DNA of 64,000 nt, from NCBI GenBank assembly GCA_001464375.1, contig LNEW01000142.1, positions 1-64,000 of the forward strand, written 5' to 3'. The notes beneath the pieces are model-generated. The model saw only the letters and a program-made list of their open reading frames with translations, was not told the origin of the DNA and did not search any database. Position numbers and translations under genes: made by a program. This DNA comes from Rhodospirillales bacterium Ga0074136. Its GTDB lineage: Bacteria > Pseudomonadota > Alphaproteobacteria > Acetobacterales > Acetobacteraceae. Positions 38,434-47,314 of the stretch are shown in pieces; position 1 is the stretch's first letter; each line of letters begins with the position of its first letter.

Positions 38434-39357
38434 TCAGAAATAGCCCTCGCGCTTCTTCTTCTCCATCGAGGCTTCCTCGTCGGAATCGATCAGCCGGCCC
38501 TGGCGCTCGCTGGTCTTGGCGGCGCGCATCTCGGTGATGATGTCGGGCAGGGTGGCGGCCTCGCTTTCGACGGCGCCGGATAGCGGGTAGCAGCCCAGCG
38601 TGCGGAAGCGGACCATGCGCAGCTCGGGCGTCTCGCCGGGTTCCAGCGGCAGGCGGTCGTCATCGACCATGATCCAGGTGCCGGCGCGCTTTACCACCGG
38701 GCGCGGCTTGGCGAAGTACAGCGGCACCACCGGCAGGTCCTCGGCCAGCACGTAGTCCCACACGTCGTATTCGGTCCAGTTGGACAGCGGGAAGACGCGG
38801 ATGCTCTCGCCGTCGCGGATGCGCGTGTTGAACAGCGACCACAGTTCCGGGCGTTGCGCGCGCGGGTCCCAGGAATGGCCCGGGCCGCGGAAGGAGAAGA
38901 TGCGTTCCTTGGCGCGGGACTTCTCCTCATCGCGCCGGGCTCCGCCGAAGGCCGCGTCGAAGCCGTGCAGGTCGAGCGCCTGCTTCAGCGCCTCGGTCTT
39001 CATCACCTGGGTGTGCAGCGCGGACCCCGAGGCGATCGGATTGATGCCGCGTGCGAGGCCGTCTGGGTTGGTATGGACCAGCAGCTCCATGCCCACCTTC
39101 TGCGCCATCATGTCGCGGAAGGTGATCATTTCCCGGAACTTCCAGGTCGTGTCGATGTGCATCAGCGGAAACGGCGGCTTGCCCGGCGCGAAGGCCTTCA
39201 GCGCAAGGTGCAGCATCACCCCGGAATCCTTGCCGATGCTGTAGAGCATGACCGGTTTGCGGAAGGATGCGGCGACCTCGCGGATGATGCCGATCGACTC
39301 TGCCTCGAGCCGTGCCAGATGCGGTGTCAGAGCGGCCTTGCGTGTGGTGTTGGTCAC
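38434..39357 (-). CDS. cysD: Sulfate adenylyltransferase subunit 2
   Basis: 307 residues, PP-loop ATP pyrophosphatase family. Seen: [20 protein letters not shown] (the SxGKDS loop), [34 protein letters not shown] and [13 protein letters not shown] near the C-terminus, which ends KKKREGYF. With CysN it forms APS from sulfate and ATP in the cytoplasm. The start is GTG at 39357, just before the family's N-terminus; the frame stays open further upstream opposite cysQ. One base separates its stop from the cysNC start. The gene itself is intact. Confidence 0.95.
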   Translation of the reverse strand: MTNTTRKAALTPHLARLEAESIGIIREVAASFRKPVMLYSIGKDSGVMLHLALKAFAPGKPPFPLMHIDTTWKFREMITFRDMMAQKVGMELLVHTNPDGLARGINPIASGSALHTQVMKTEALKQALDLHGFDAAFGGARRDEEKSRAKERIFSFRGPGHSWDPRAQRPELWSLFNTRIRDGESIRVFPLSNWTEYDVWDYVLAEDLPVVPLYFAKPRPVVKRAGTWIMVDDDRLPLEPGETPELRMVRFRTLGCYPLSGAVESEAATLPDIITEMRAAKTSERQGRLIDSDEEASMEKKKREGYF

Positions 39358-39483
39358 GGACCCCTCGGGCTCCAGTTTGATACCGGCCGAAGGCCGTCTG
39401 CCGCAGCGTCGCGGCCGGCGGCTCTTCCCATGCTGACCGGCTCCGCGCAAGTTCCGTTCCCGCACCATCCCGGAGCCGCGCCG

Positions 39484-40266
39484 ATGATCACCGACACGCC
39501 CACGCGCAGCCGCCTGGCCGATCGCTTCGCCGTGATCGCACAGGATGCCGGGGCGCGGATCATGGCGTTCTACGGCGTCGCCCAGGTGCAGGCGAAGGAT
39601 GACGGCAGCCCGCTGACCCAGGCCGACCTGGCCGCGCATGACGCCATCCTGGCCGGGCTCGCAGCCGCCTGCCCCGACCTGCCCGTGGTGTCCGAGGAGG
39701 ATGCAGCGCGCGCCGAGGCCGCGCCCGAAGGTCCGTTCATCCTGGTCGATCCCTTGGATGGCACCCGGGAATTCGTATCCGGCAACGGCGAATTCACCGT
39801 GAACATCGCGCTGATCGATGGCGGGGTGCCGGTCGCAGGCGTGGTCTATGCCCCGGCGCTGGGGCGACTCTGGACCGGGGCGCTGGGCGTGGGCGCCGCG
39901 GCCAGCGGGCCGGACGGCGCGCCCCAGCGGCCCATCGTCGTGCGGGCGCCCGATGCGGCCGGCCTCGTCGCGGTGGCAAGCCGTTCGCACCGCGATGCGC
40001 AGACCGAGGACTTCCTCGCCGGGCTGGCCATTGCCGGGCTCCGTTCGGTCGGCTCCTCGCTGAAATTCTGCCTGGTCGCGGAAGGCGAGGCCGATGTGTA
40101 CCCGCGCTTCGGCCCCACCATGGAATGGGACACGGCGGCAGGGCAGGCGGTGCTGGAAGCCGCCGGCGGGCGCGTGGTCTGCCCCGACGGTGCGCCGTTC
40201 CGCTATGGCAAGGCGGGCGCGGCTTGGCGCAACGGCGGCTTCATTGCCTGGGGCCGGCAGGCCTGA
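39484..40266 (+). CDS. cysQ: 3'(2'),5'-bisphosphate nucleotidase
   Basis: 260 residues, inositol-phosphatase superfamily. Metal-binding motifs: SEEDAARAE, then [10 protein letters not shown] (the DPxDGT signature), and the late [17 protein letters not shown]. It removes the 3'-phosphate of PAP, the by-product of PAPS-using reactions. Divergent from cysD, consistent with a PAPS production and recycling module. The ATG at 39484 is chosen with GGAG nine bases upstream; an ATG at 39431 would add an unlikely Pro/Gly-rich leader. Confidence 0.93.
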   Translation: MITDTPTRSRLADRFAVIAQDAGARIMAFYGVAQVQAKDDGSPLTQADLAAHDAILAGLAAACPDLPVVSEEDAARAEAAPEGPFILVDPLDGTREFVSGNGEFTVNIALIDGGVPVAGVVYAPALGRLWTGALGVGAAASGPDGAPQRPIVVRAPDAAGLVAVASRSHRDAQTEDFLAGLAIAGLRSVGSSLKFCLVAEGEADVYPRFGPTMEWDTAAGQAVLEAAGGRVVCPDGAPFRYGKAGAAWRNGGFIAWGRQA

Positions 40267-40273
40267 TCGCGCG

Positions 40274-40699
40274 TCAGGCGCGCGGCGTCACCGCGGCCCA
40301 GCTGGTGGTGACGTGAGCGGCGGTCTCGCTGGACCCTTCGCCGTGGATCAGGACCTCCCCCACAATGATGCGACCGCGCTTGAGCACGCGCGCCTCGGCC
40401 ATCACCGCCCCCGGCGGCAGGCGGCGCAGGAAGTGAATCGTGAGGCTGGTGGTCAGGCTCTCGTCCCGCCCGCCGGTCAGGCCAAGCAGCGCTGCCCACA
40501 TCGCCACATCCGCCAGCCCCATCAACGCCGGGCCCGAGACAGTGCCGCCTGGTCGCAGCAGCGCCTCCTGCCAGGGCAAGCGGCAGGTCGCGGTGCCGCC
40601 GGCGGCCTGCAGCACCTCGATCCCCCAGGCGGCGGCAAGCGGCACGCCGCGATGCACGACCGCCTGGACGGCGTCGGGAGTAGGGGTGGCATCGTCCAT
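40274..40699 (-). CDS. PaaI-type hotdog thioesterase
   Basis: 141 residues, single hotdog domain: [42 protein letters not shown] and [22 protein letters not shown]. The PaaI group hydrolyses aryl- or acyl-CoA esters. The conserved acidic residue lies in GLADVAMW. The ATG at 40699 is used because the longer upstream frame is Arg/Ala-rich and unlike the family. It is convergent with cysQ (seven bases apart) and divergent from the SDR gene. Confidence 0.85.
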   Translation of the reverse strand: MDDATPTPDAVQAVVHRGVPLAAAWGIEVLQAAGGTATCRLPWQEALLRPGGTVSGPALMGLADVAMWAALLGLTGGRDESLTTSLTIHFLRRLPPGAVMAEARVLKRGRIIVGEVLIHGEGSSETAAHVTTSWAAVTPRA

Positions 40700-40818
40700 G
40701 CGCAGTATCCCGGGGTGACGCAACGATGCTGCCCGAAGCAGCCGCCCCGCGCCACGCGCCCTGTTGCGGCGCGCCACACGATGCGCGAACAAGGCCGGGC
40801 ATATCAGGGGGCAGGGAC

Positions 40819-41568
40819 ATGACGCTTCTGGCTGGGCAGGTCGCGATCGTCACCGGCGGTAGCCGCGGCATCGGCGGCGCGATCGCGCGCGCCTTCGCCC
40901 GCGCCGGTGCCGATGTAGCCTTCTGCCACCTGGATGACGCGGAGGGCGCGGCGGCGACGATGGCGGCCATCACGGCATCCGGCCGTCGCTGCCATGCGGA
41001 ATCCTTCGACGTGGCCGACAGCGATCGGCTGCGCGCCTTCATCGCCGCATCCGAAGCGGCGCTGGGTCCCGCCGACATCCTGGTGGCGAATGCCGGGATC
41101 AACCTGCGCGGCGCGTTTGAAACCCTGCCCGAGGCGACCTTCCGCCGCATCATGGACGTCCACTTCATGCACACGGTCGTCGCGTCGCAGGCGGTCTACC
41201 CGGGCATGGCGGCGCGTGGCCGGGGGCGGATCATCACGCTGTCCTCGCAACTGGCGTTCAAGGGCGCGGCGAACCTGACGCCCTACACCGCCGCGAAGGG
41301 CGCGATCCTGTCCTTCACGCGGTCCTTCGCACTCGAGGCCGCTCCGCGGGGCGTGCGCGTGAACAGCATTGCGCCTGGGCCGGTCGATACCGCCCTCACG
41401 CAATCCCGCGGGCCGGAATGGCGCGCGGCGATCGAGGCGGCGCTGCCCGCGGGCCGCCTTGGCCGCCCGGAGGAGATCGCCGAGACCGCCCTGCTGCTGG
41501 CGGGTCCCGGCGGCGATTTCTACGTCGGCGCCTGCCTCTCGCCCAATGGCGGGGATGTGATGCATTGA
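40819..41568 (+). CDS. Short-chain dehydrogenase/reductase
   Basis: 249 residues, classical SDR. Cofactor motif TGGSRGIG at 12-19, LVANAGINLRG near 88-98, catalytic Ser142/Ser143, Tyr156 and Lys160 (LSSQLAFKG to YTAAKG), and the NSIAPGPVDTALT segment after the active site. Probably NAD(P)-dependent reduction or oxidation of a hydroxy compound. The substrate is unknown. A CAGGGA ribosome site precedes the ATG. The stop codon overlaps a TTG start of the GNAT gene. Confidence 0.9.
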   Translation: MTLLAGQVAIVTGGSRGIGGAIARAFARAGADVAFCHLDDAEGAAATMAAITASGRRCHAESFDVADSDRLRAFIAASEAALGPADILVANAGINLRGAFETLPEATFRRIMDVHFMHTVVASQAVYPGMAARGRGRIITLSSQLAFKGAANLTPYTAAKGAILSFTRSFALEAAPRGVRVNSIAPGPVDTALTQSRGPEWRAAIEAALPAGRLGRPEEIAETALLLAGPGGDFYVGACLSPNGGDVMH

Positions 41569-42413
41569 GCCCTGCGACGATCCGCACCATGCGACGCGGG
41601 GACTTGGCCCTCGCGCTCGACTGGGCGGCCGCGGAGGGCTGGAACCCCGGCCTGTCCGACGCGGAATGCTTCTTCGCCGCCGACCCCGAGGGGTTCCTGA
41701 TGGCGGAAGTGGACGGCGAACCGGTCGGCTGCGTCTCCGCGGTCCGCTACGGCGATGGCTTCGGCTTTCTTGGCTTCTACATCGTGCGGCCGGGTCATCG
41801 CGGACAGGGCCATGGCCTGGCGCTCTGGAAGGCGGCGATCGCGCGCCTGTCGTCGGGCGCGGTCGGCCTCGATGGCGTGGTGGCCCAGCAGCCGAACTAT
41901 CGACGGTCGGGCTTCGTGCTGGCGCACCGGAACATCCGGTATGGCGCGGCGCTGCCGCGGGCGCCGCAAGCCGTCGGCACGTCGGCGATTTGCGCCGCAG
42001 CCGACATGCCCTTCGACGCGCTGGTCGCCTTCGACCGCCGCTTCTTCCGCGCGCCCCGCGAATCCTTCCTGCGCGCCTGGCTCGGCGCGCCAGGTCATGT
42101 CGCTCGCATCGCGACCGGGCCTGGCGGGCTGCTGGGCTACGGGGTCCTGCGTCCGTGTCGCGAGGGATCGAAGATCGGCCCCCTTTTTGCCGAGGGCGGC
42201 GCGACCGCGCGCGCGCTGTTCGCCGCCCTGCTGGACGCCGCGCCGCCTGGCCCGGTCTTCCTCGACCTGCCCGAGCCGAACGCCGACGCCATCGCCATGG
42301 CGACCGAGGCCGGCATGGCACCGGCCTTCGAGACGGCCCGCATGGTCGCCGGGCCGGCACCGATGCTGCCCATCGGGTCGATCTACGGCATCACCAGTTT
42401 CGAACTGGGCTGA
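41565..42413 (+). CDS. GNAT-family N-acetyltransferase with C-terminal second domain
   Basis: About 282 residues. The N-terminal GNAT fold begins TIRTMRRGDLALAL and has the acetyl-CoA loop VRPGHRGQGHGLALW (R/Q-x-x-G-x-G/A type). The C-terminal half (LVAFDRRFFRAPRESFLRAW and DLPEPNADAIAMATEAGMAP) resembles the second domain of two-domain GNAT proteins such as the Acetyltransf_18 group. A TTG start overlapping the SDR stop (TTGA) is preferred, since starting at the ATG at 41589 would cut the first beta strand. The acceptor is unknown. Confidence 0.8.
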   Translation: MSPATIRTMRRGDLALALDWAAAEGWNPGLSDAECFFAADPEGFLMAEVDGEPVGCVSAVRYGDGFGFLGFYIVRPGHRGQGHGLALWKAAIARLSSGAVGLDGVVAQQPNYRRSGFVLAHRNIRYGAALPRAPQAVGTSAICAAADMPFDALVAFDRRFFRAPRESFLRAWLGAPGHVARIATGPGGLLGYGVLRPCREGSKIGPLFAEGGATARALFAALLDAAPPGPVFLDLPEPNADAIAMATEAGMAPAFETARMVAGPAPMLPIGSIYGITSFELG

Positions 42414-42490
42414 ACATGCCAAGCCTTCGCGATTGACCGCTCCGGTCGGCAGGGTCTAGCGCTGCGGCGTCTCGGAACGGAGCGGATCGA

Positions 42491-44080
42491 ATGACGCAGC
42501 GCCATGGCCCGCGTGCCGGAAGCCGATCGCGGCTGGTGAAGCCCCTGCTGCCCGCCATGGTCCTGGCGGCGATGCTGGCGGCCGGCGGCGCGGCCGCGCA
42601 GCGCGCGAACATTGCGCCGGAGACCGGGCGCGCCCTGCCGCCGCTGCTGCGGAACGTCCAGGGCTGGGGCATTCCCGGCGGCACCGCGGTACCGCTCGAC
42701 CTTGCGGAGGCGGCGGCCGCCCCGCCGCTGGCGGTCGGCGCCACGGTGAAGCTCGACCTCGGCCGCGGCCAGGCCGCCTTCTTCCGGCTGCCCGAGGGCG
42801 CGGACATCGAGGCGCTGACCCGCAGTCTTGCGCGCGGCACGGATACGGTGATGGCCTTGCTCGACCGCCAGGGCCGGCTGCTCGCGGATGATGATGATGG
42901 CGGCGAGGAGAGCCTCGCCTCCCGTATCGAGGTCGCGGCCGACCAGGGCAGTCCGCTGTTCCTGCGCGTGGGCGTGCTCGAGCAGGCGGGCGGGCAGTTC
43001 GAACTCGTGCTTCGGCCCGCACCGGCCGCCGACCCCACCGGCGCGCCGCGCAGCCTGACCGAGGCCGCCGGCCAGCATCCGCTGAGCGTTGGCCAGGCTG
43101 TGACCATCCGCCTGCGTGGCCGTGACGAGGCCTATTTCCGCCTGCCGCCCGGCGGGCAGGACCTGGTGGTGCTGACGCGGGCGCTGTCGGGCGGCACTGA
43201 CACAACGCTGGCGCTGCTCGACGCCAATGGTCGCGACCTCGCCGAGGATGACGATGGCGGCGACGAACAACTCGCCTCGCGCATCGAGGTGCCGGGCGGG
43301 CAGCGCCGGCCGCTCTATGTGCGCGCCCGCGTCCTTGGCAATGCCGGCACCTTCGAACTGGTGGTGATGGCCGATACCGCCCCGCCGGCCCCGCTCTTCC
43401 CGGCCAGCCTGCGGGAGGCGACGGCGGCCCCGGCGTTGGTCGTCGGACAGGCCGTGCCGCTGCGCCTGCGCCGCGGGCAGAGCGCGGTGTATCGCCTGCC
43501 GGAAGGCGATATCGCGGTGGTGACGCGCGCCCTGCGCCGCGGGGCGGATACGGTGCTCGCGCTGCTCGATCCCGACGGCAACGTGATGACCGAGGATGAT
43601 GATGGCGGCGGCGGCCTGGCATCGCGCCTGGAAGTGGCCGGCGCGGAACCGCGGCCGCTGTTCGTGCGCGCCGGGTTGCTTGGCGATGGGGGTGGCGAGT
43701 TCGAACTGGTGGTGGAGGCGGATGCGCAAGGCCCGGCGGATTTCCCCACCTCGCTCGCCGCCGCCGCCGCGGCGCGCGCCATCGAGCCCGGTGCCGGCGT
43801 GCAAATCCGCCTGCGGCGCGGGCAGTCCGCCTTCTTCCGCCTGCCGCCGGGGGCGCTGGTCGTGCAGACCCAGGCGCTGCGCGACGGCACGGACACCATC
43901 CTCGAAATCCTCGACGAATCGGGCCGGGTGCTTGCCGAGGACGATGATGGCGGCGAGGGCCTGGCCTCGCGCCTGGTGGTGGATGCGGCGCGCAAGGGCG
44001 AGGTCTTCGTGCGCGCCGCGGTGCTCGGGTCCGGGCCGGGGGCCTTCGAGTTGCTCGTGGAACCGGCGCGCCGGCGCTAG
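42491..44080 (+). CDS. Secreted protein made of four PPC-like repeats
   Basis: 529 residues. A Sec-type signal (residues about 17-37, ending AAA-Q), a short linker, then four tandem domains of about 105-110 residues at roughly 66-175, 186-293, 306-410 and 419-525. Each has the same order: LRRGQSAFFRLP, TRALRRGTDT, LALLD..GR, an acidic DDDGG motif, LASRLEV, then LFVRAGVLG..FELVV. This matches the bacterial pre-peptidase C-terminal (PPC) beta-sandwich, usually an appendage on secreted peptidases, but here no catalytic domain exists. DDDGG centres lie near 136, 255, 371 and 486. GGAG upstream supports the start. Role unknown; calcium-dependent binding is likely. Confidence 0.85.
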   Translation: MTQRHGPRAGSRSRLVKPLLPAMVLAAMLAAGGAAAQRANIAPETGRALPPLLRNVQGWGIPGGTAVPLDLAEAAAAPPLAVGATVKLDLGRGQAAFFRLPEGADIEALTRSLARGTDTVMALLDRQGRLLADDDDGGEESLASRIEVAADQGSPLFLRVGVLEQAGGQFELVLRPAPAADPTGAPRSLTEAAGQHPLSVGQAVTIRLRGRDEAYFRLPPGGQDLVVLTRALSGGTDTTLALLDANGRDLAEDDDGGDEQLASRIEVPGGQRRPLYVRARVLGNAGTFELVVMADTAPPAPLFPASLREATAAPALVVGQAVPLRLRRGQSAVYRLPEGDIAVVTRALRRGADTVLALLDPDGNVMTEDDDGGGGLASRLEVAGAEPRPLFVRAGLLGDGGGEFELVVEADAQGPADFPTSLAAAAAARAIEPGAGVQIRLRRGQSAFFRLPPGALVVQTQALRDGTDTILEILDESGRVLAEDDDGGEGLASRLVVDAARKGEVFVRAAVLGSGPGAFELLVEPARRR

Positions 44081-44106
44081 CGGCGGAACGGATCGGCCGC
44101 TGCGCG

Positions 44107-44646
44107 CTACGCGCCGCCGGCGGCCTGCTGGGTCCGCCGCAGCCGCCCGGTGTCGAAGCCTTCGCGACGCGCGATGGCGACGGCCGAGTCGAAATCGGCC
44201 GGCGTCATCTGTGGCGTGCGCGACAGGATCCACAGGTAGTCGCGCCCCGGCGCGCCCACCACTGCCCAGCGATAAGCGGGGTCCAGCCCAATCACCCAGT
44301 AGTCGCCGAAGAACGGCCAGAAGAAGCTGACCCGCAGCCGGTCATTGCCTGGCGAGGCGCTGCGCGCGACGCCTTCCGCAACGCGCTCGGCGCCGCCGTC
44401 CAGCGCATCGCGGCAGCGGTTCACCACCGTGATGGCGCCGTCGGCGCGCGGGGTATAGGTCGCGGTGACCTGTTCGCAGCGCACCCGCGCGCTGTCCTGG
44501 AAGGATGTCGGGAAGCGCGCCACCTCGAACCAGGACCCCGCGTAGCGGGCCAGGTCGACCGTGCCGACCGTGCGCGGGGCGTCCGGCCCCGGTTCGGTGG
44601 CACAGGCGGCGGTCAGCAGCGTCAGGGCGATCAGGGCGCGGCGCAT
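44107..44646 (-). CDS. blc: Lipocalin-family outer-membrane lipoprotein
   Basis: 179 residues. A lipoprotein signal ends LTLLTAAC (lipidated Cys15). Lipocalin signature GTVDLARYAGSWFEVARFPTSFQ near 31-53, then YTPRADGAITVVNRC and YWVIGLDPAYRWAVVGAPGRDYLWILSR, the conserved Blc strands. Such proteins bind lysophospholipids or fatty acids at the outer membrane. The ATG at 44646 follows the deacetylase stop by one base, so the two form an operon. A longer frame upstream lacks the signal context. Confidence 0.92.
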   Translation of the reverse strand: MRRALIALTLLTAACATEPGPDAPRTVGTVDLARYAGSWFEVARFPTSFQDSARVRCEQVTATYTPRADGAITVVNRCRDALDGGAERVAEGVARSASPGNDRLRVSFFWPFFGDYWVIGLDPAYRWAVVGAPGRDYLWILSRTPQMTPADFDSAVAIARREGFDTGRLRRTQQAAGGA

Positions 44647-44647
44647 G

Positions 44648-45541
44648 TCATTCTCCGGGAAGGGTGCCGGGCGGCAGGGACAGGACATGGTCCAGCACGC
44701 CGCCGGCGGTGGTGATGAAGACAACGCCGCGCCGTGCCGAGAGATGCGCCAGGGCGCGGCGCAGATGCCGCAGCCGATAGGGCTGCCCCACCAGGTAGGG
44801 ATGCAGCGCGACCCCCATTACCTGCGGCAGCCCGTCACGCACCTGCAGCAGACGTTCCTCCAGATCATCCACGACCATGTCGGCGAACTGCTCGGCGCCA
44901 TCCTTGCGACCGACAATGGAGGGGATGTCGTTCACTTCCTGCGGATACGGGATGGCGAGCAGCCGGCCGGCGCGCGTGCGCATCCAGATGGGTGCGTCGT
45001 CGGCGCACCAGTTGAGCGTATAGGCGTAGCCGGCCTCGGCCAGCAGGTCGGGGGTGCTGCGGCTCTCGGCGATCCATGGCGAAAGCCAGCCGCGCGGCGC
45101 GACACCCTCATGGCGGGCAATGGCCGCCGTACTCTCGGCGATCAGCGCGCGTTCCTCGGCCTCCGGCAGCACGGATTGTCGTTCGGAATTGGTGCGGCCG
45201 TGACCGGCGATCTCGTCGCCGCGGGCGCGGTGCGCGGCCACCAGCGCCGGCGCGTAGTCGTACATCGCGCTGTTCAGCAGGATGGTGGCGGGAAGGGCGA
45301 GTTCATCCAGCAATCCGAGCAGCCGCCAGGCGCCCACCCGGTTGCCGTAGTCGCGCCACGCGAAGTTCAGCACATCCGGCTGCGGCCCGCCTGGCGCCAG
45401 TTCAGCCCCCAGCCCCTCGCCGAAGGCGAAATGTTCCAGGTTGAGGCCGAGATACACCGCCAGCCGGGCCTCGCCCGGCCAGGCATAGGCCTGGCGCATC
45501 GGCCAGGGATGGTAGTCATAGCGCCCATGGGTCGGCAGCAT
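44648..45541 (-). CDS. Polysaccharide deacetylase-family (PuuE-like) hydrolase
   Basis: 297 residues, carbohydrate esterase 4 fold, cytoplasmic (no signal). It begins MLPTHGRYDYHPWPMR, with NLEHFAFGEG, ILLNSAMYDYAP, GHGRTNSERQSVL, RGWLSPWIAES and LHPYLVGQPYRLRHL. The pattern matches the PuuE/allantoinase-like branch rather than peptidoglycan deacetylases. The ATG at 45541 is preferred over 45559 because AGGAGG lies six bases before it. First gene of a two-gene operon with the lipocalin. The substrate (allantoin, an N-acyl compound or other) is uncertain. Confidence 0.85.
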   Translation of the reverse strand: MLPTHGRYDYHPWPMRQAYAWPGEARLAVYLGLNLEHFAFGEGLGAELAPGGPQPDVLNFAWRDYGNRVGAWRLLGLLDELALPATILLNSAMYDYAPALVAAHRARGDEIAGHGRTNSERQSVLPEAEERALIAESTAAIARHEGVAPRGWLSPWIAESRSTPDLLAEAGYAYTLNWCADDAPIWMRTRAGRLLAIPYPQEVNDIPSIVGRKDGAEQFADMVVDDLEERLLQVRDGLPQVMGVALHPYLVGQPYRLRHLRRALAHLSARRGVVFITTAGGVLDHVLSLPPGTLPGE

Positions 45542-45637
45542 CGCGGGCCTCCTGTCCAAACCCTGATGGGGCCGGTGCGTCAGGCCGACAAGACACCCCC
45601 CGTGGCGGCGCGCACGGCGATCGCCTAGACTTTCGCA

Positions 45638-47314
45638 ATGGCTTCCATTCCGGCGGGCGCGGAGGCCGGCGCCGCGGCACTCCTGAAGCGGGAGGCCCGG
45701 TCCGAACGCGCCCGGCTCACAACGCCCATCCTGCTCGGCCTCGGCATCGCCGCCTGCGGGGTTGCCCAGGCGCTGCTGATCGCGCGGCTGCTCGCCACGC
45801 TGCTCGGTCGTGCCGAGGCGGGCGTGGCGGATCTCGCGGCTGCGGCGGCGCTGGCGTTACTGATGGCCGCGCTGGCCATGGCGCAGGAACGCGCCCAGAT
45901 CGCGGCCGGCGAGGACGCCAAGGCGCGTCTGCGCGCGGCCGCCTTCGCCCGGCTGCTTGCCGCCGGCCCGCAGGATGAACGCGCGGTCGGCGAGAAATCC
46001 GCCCTGGTGGTCGAACGGATCGAGGCGCTGGAGGGCTATTTCGCCCGCTGGCTGCCGGCCGCGGCGCTGGCCGTCCTGGCACCGCTGCTGATCGCCGGCG
46101 CAGCGGCGCTGGCCGACCCGGTCAGCGGGTTGATCCTGCTGGGCGCGGGGCTGCTGGTGCCGATCGCGCAGGCGATCAGCGGGATCGGTGCCGGCGTGGC
46201 CAGCCGCCGGCAATTCGCCGCGCTGCAACGCCTGTCGGGGCGCTTTCTGGACCGCATGCGCGGCCTGCCCGTGCTGGTGCTGCTGAACCAGCAGCAGGCC
46301 GAGGCGTCGCGACTCGGCGCCGCCGCCGAGGAACTGCGCGCGCGCACCATGCGCGTGCTGCGCCTGGCTTTCATCTCGACCGGTGCGATGGAACTGATCG
46401 TCGGCATCGCCCTGGCCTCGCTGGCCTATCGCCACGGGCACCTGGTTGCGGGCACGCATCCGGCGCCGGTCAGCGCGCTGTTCACGCTGCTGTTGGTGCC
46501 GGTGTTCTTCGCGCCGCTGCGTGCCTTCGCCGGCGCCTATCACGAACAGCTTTCGGCCCGCGGCGCGGCGGCGGACCTCGCGCCGCTGCTCGCGGCACAC
46601 ACGCCCGACGGCCTGCTGCTCGAGGAAGTGCCGCCCAAGGTCACCGTCACGTTCCAGGATGTGCGCCTGACCTACGACCCGTCCCGGCCGCCCGCGCTTG
46701 ATGGCGTGTCCTTCCGCGTGCTGCCCGGCGAGACGCTGCTGCTGACCGGCGAATCGGGGTCCGGCAAGACCAGCATCCTGCGCATCCTGATGGGCTTCCG
46801 CCGCCCCGATGGAGGGCGCGTCGCCATCAACGGCCACGACGTGACGCTGCTGCGCCCTTCCGAGTTGCGGCGCCTGTGTTCCTATGTCGGCCAGCGCGCG
46901 CACATCTTCCGCGGCACGATCCGCGACAACATCGCCTTCGCCCGCCCCGAGGCCGACGACGCGGCGATCCTGGCCGCCGCCCGCGCCGCGCAGGTGACCG
47001 AATTCGCGTCTGACCTGCCACAGGGGCTCGACACCCTGGTGGGCGAGGGTGGCTTCGGCCTCTCCGGCGGCCAGGCGCAGCGAGTCGCGGTGGCACGCGC
47101 CTTCCTGCGCGATGCGCCGCTGGTGCTGCTGGACGAGCCCACCACGCATCTCGACCCCGGAACCGAGGCCGTGGTGCTGGATGCGCTGCGGCGGCTGTGC
47201 GTGGGGCGCACCGCGATCGTCGCGACGCATGCGCGCGCGGCGCGCGGCTATTTCGGCAAGGTGCTGCAGTTGTCGGCGGGGCGGGAAGCGGGCGACCGCA
47301 TGGCGGGGAATTGA
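45638..47314 (+). CDS. cydD: Thiol reductant ABC exporter subunit CydD
   Basis: 558 residues: a six-helix membrane domain (residues about 25-310) and a C-terminal ATPase with Walker A GESGSGKTS, Q-loop YVGQRAHIFRGTIRDNI, signature LSGGQAQRVAVARA and Walker B VLLDEPTTHLD. Paired with CydC it exports cysteine and glutathione to the periplasm, which is needed for assembling cytochrome bd and c-type cytochromes. The stop overlaps the cydC start. A -10-like TAGACT (45626-45631) sits just upstream of the ATG, so the message may be leaderless. cydAB are not in the window. Confidence 0.92.
   Translation: MASIPAGAEAGAAALLKREARSERARLTTPILLGLGIAACGVAQALLIARLLATLLGRAEAGVADLAAAAALALLMAALAMAQERAQIAAGEDAKARLRAAAFARLLAAGPQDERAVGEKSALVVERIEALEGYFARWLPAAALAVLAPLLIAGAAALADPVSGLILLGAGLLVPIAQAISGIGAGVASRRQFAALQRLSGRFLDRMRGLPVLVLLNQQQAEASRLGAAAEELRARTMRVLRLAFISTGAMELIVGIALASLAYRHGHLVAGTHPAPVSALFTLLLVPVFFAPLRAFAGAYHEQLSARGAAADLAPLLAAHTPDGLLLEEVPPKVTVTFQDVRLTYDPSRPPALDGVSFRVLPGETLLLTGESGSGKTSILRILMGFRRPDGGRVAINGHDVTLLRPSELRRLCSYVGQRAHIFRGTIRDNIAFARPEADDAAILAAARAAQVTEFASDLPQGLDTLVGEGGFGLSGGQAQRVAVARAFLRDAPLVLLDEPTTHLDPGTEAVVLDALRRLCVGRTAIVATHARAARGYFGKVLQLSAGREAGDRMAGN

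Noticed and set aside
42890-43960. Repeats in 42491-44080 as a mobile or satellite element
   Set aside because: They are in-frame protein domain repeats with diverged DNA, best explained as tandem PPC-like domains.
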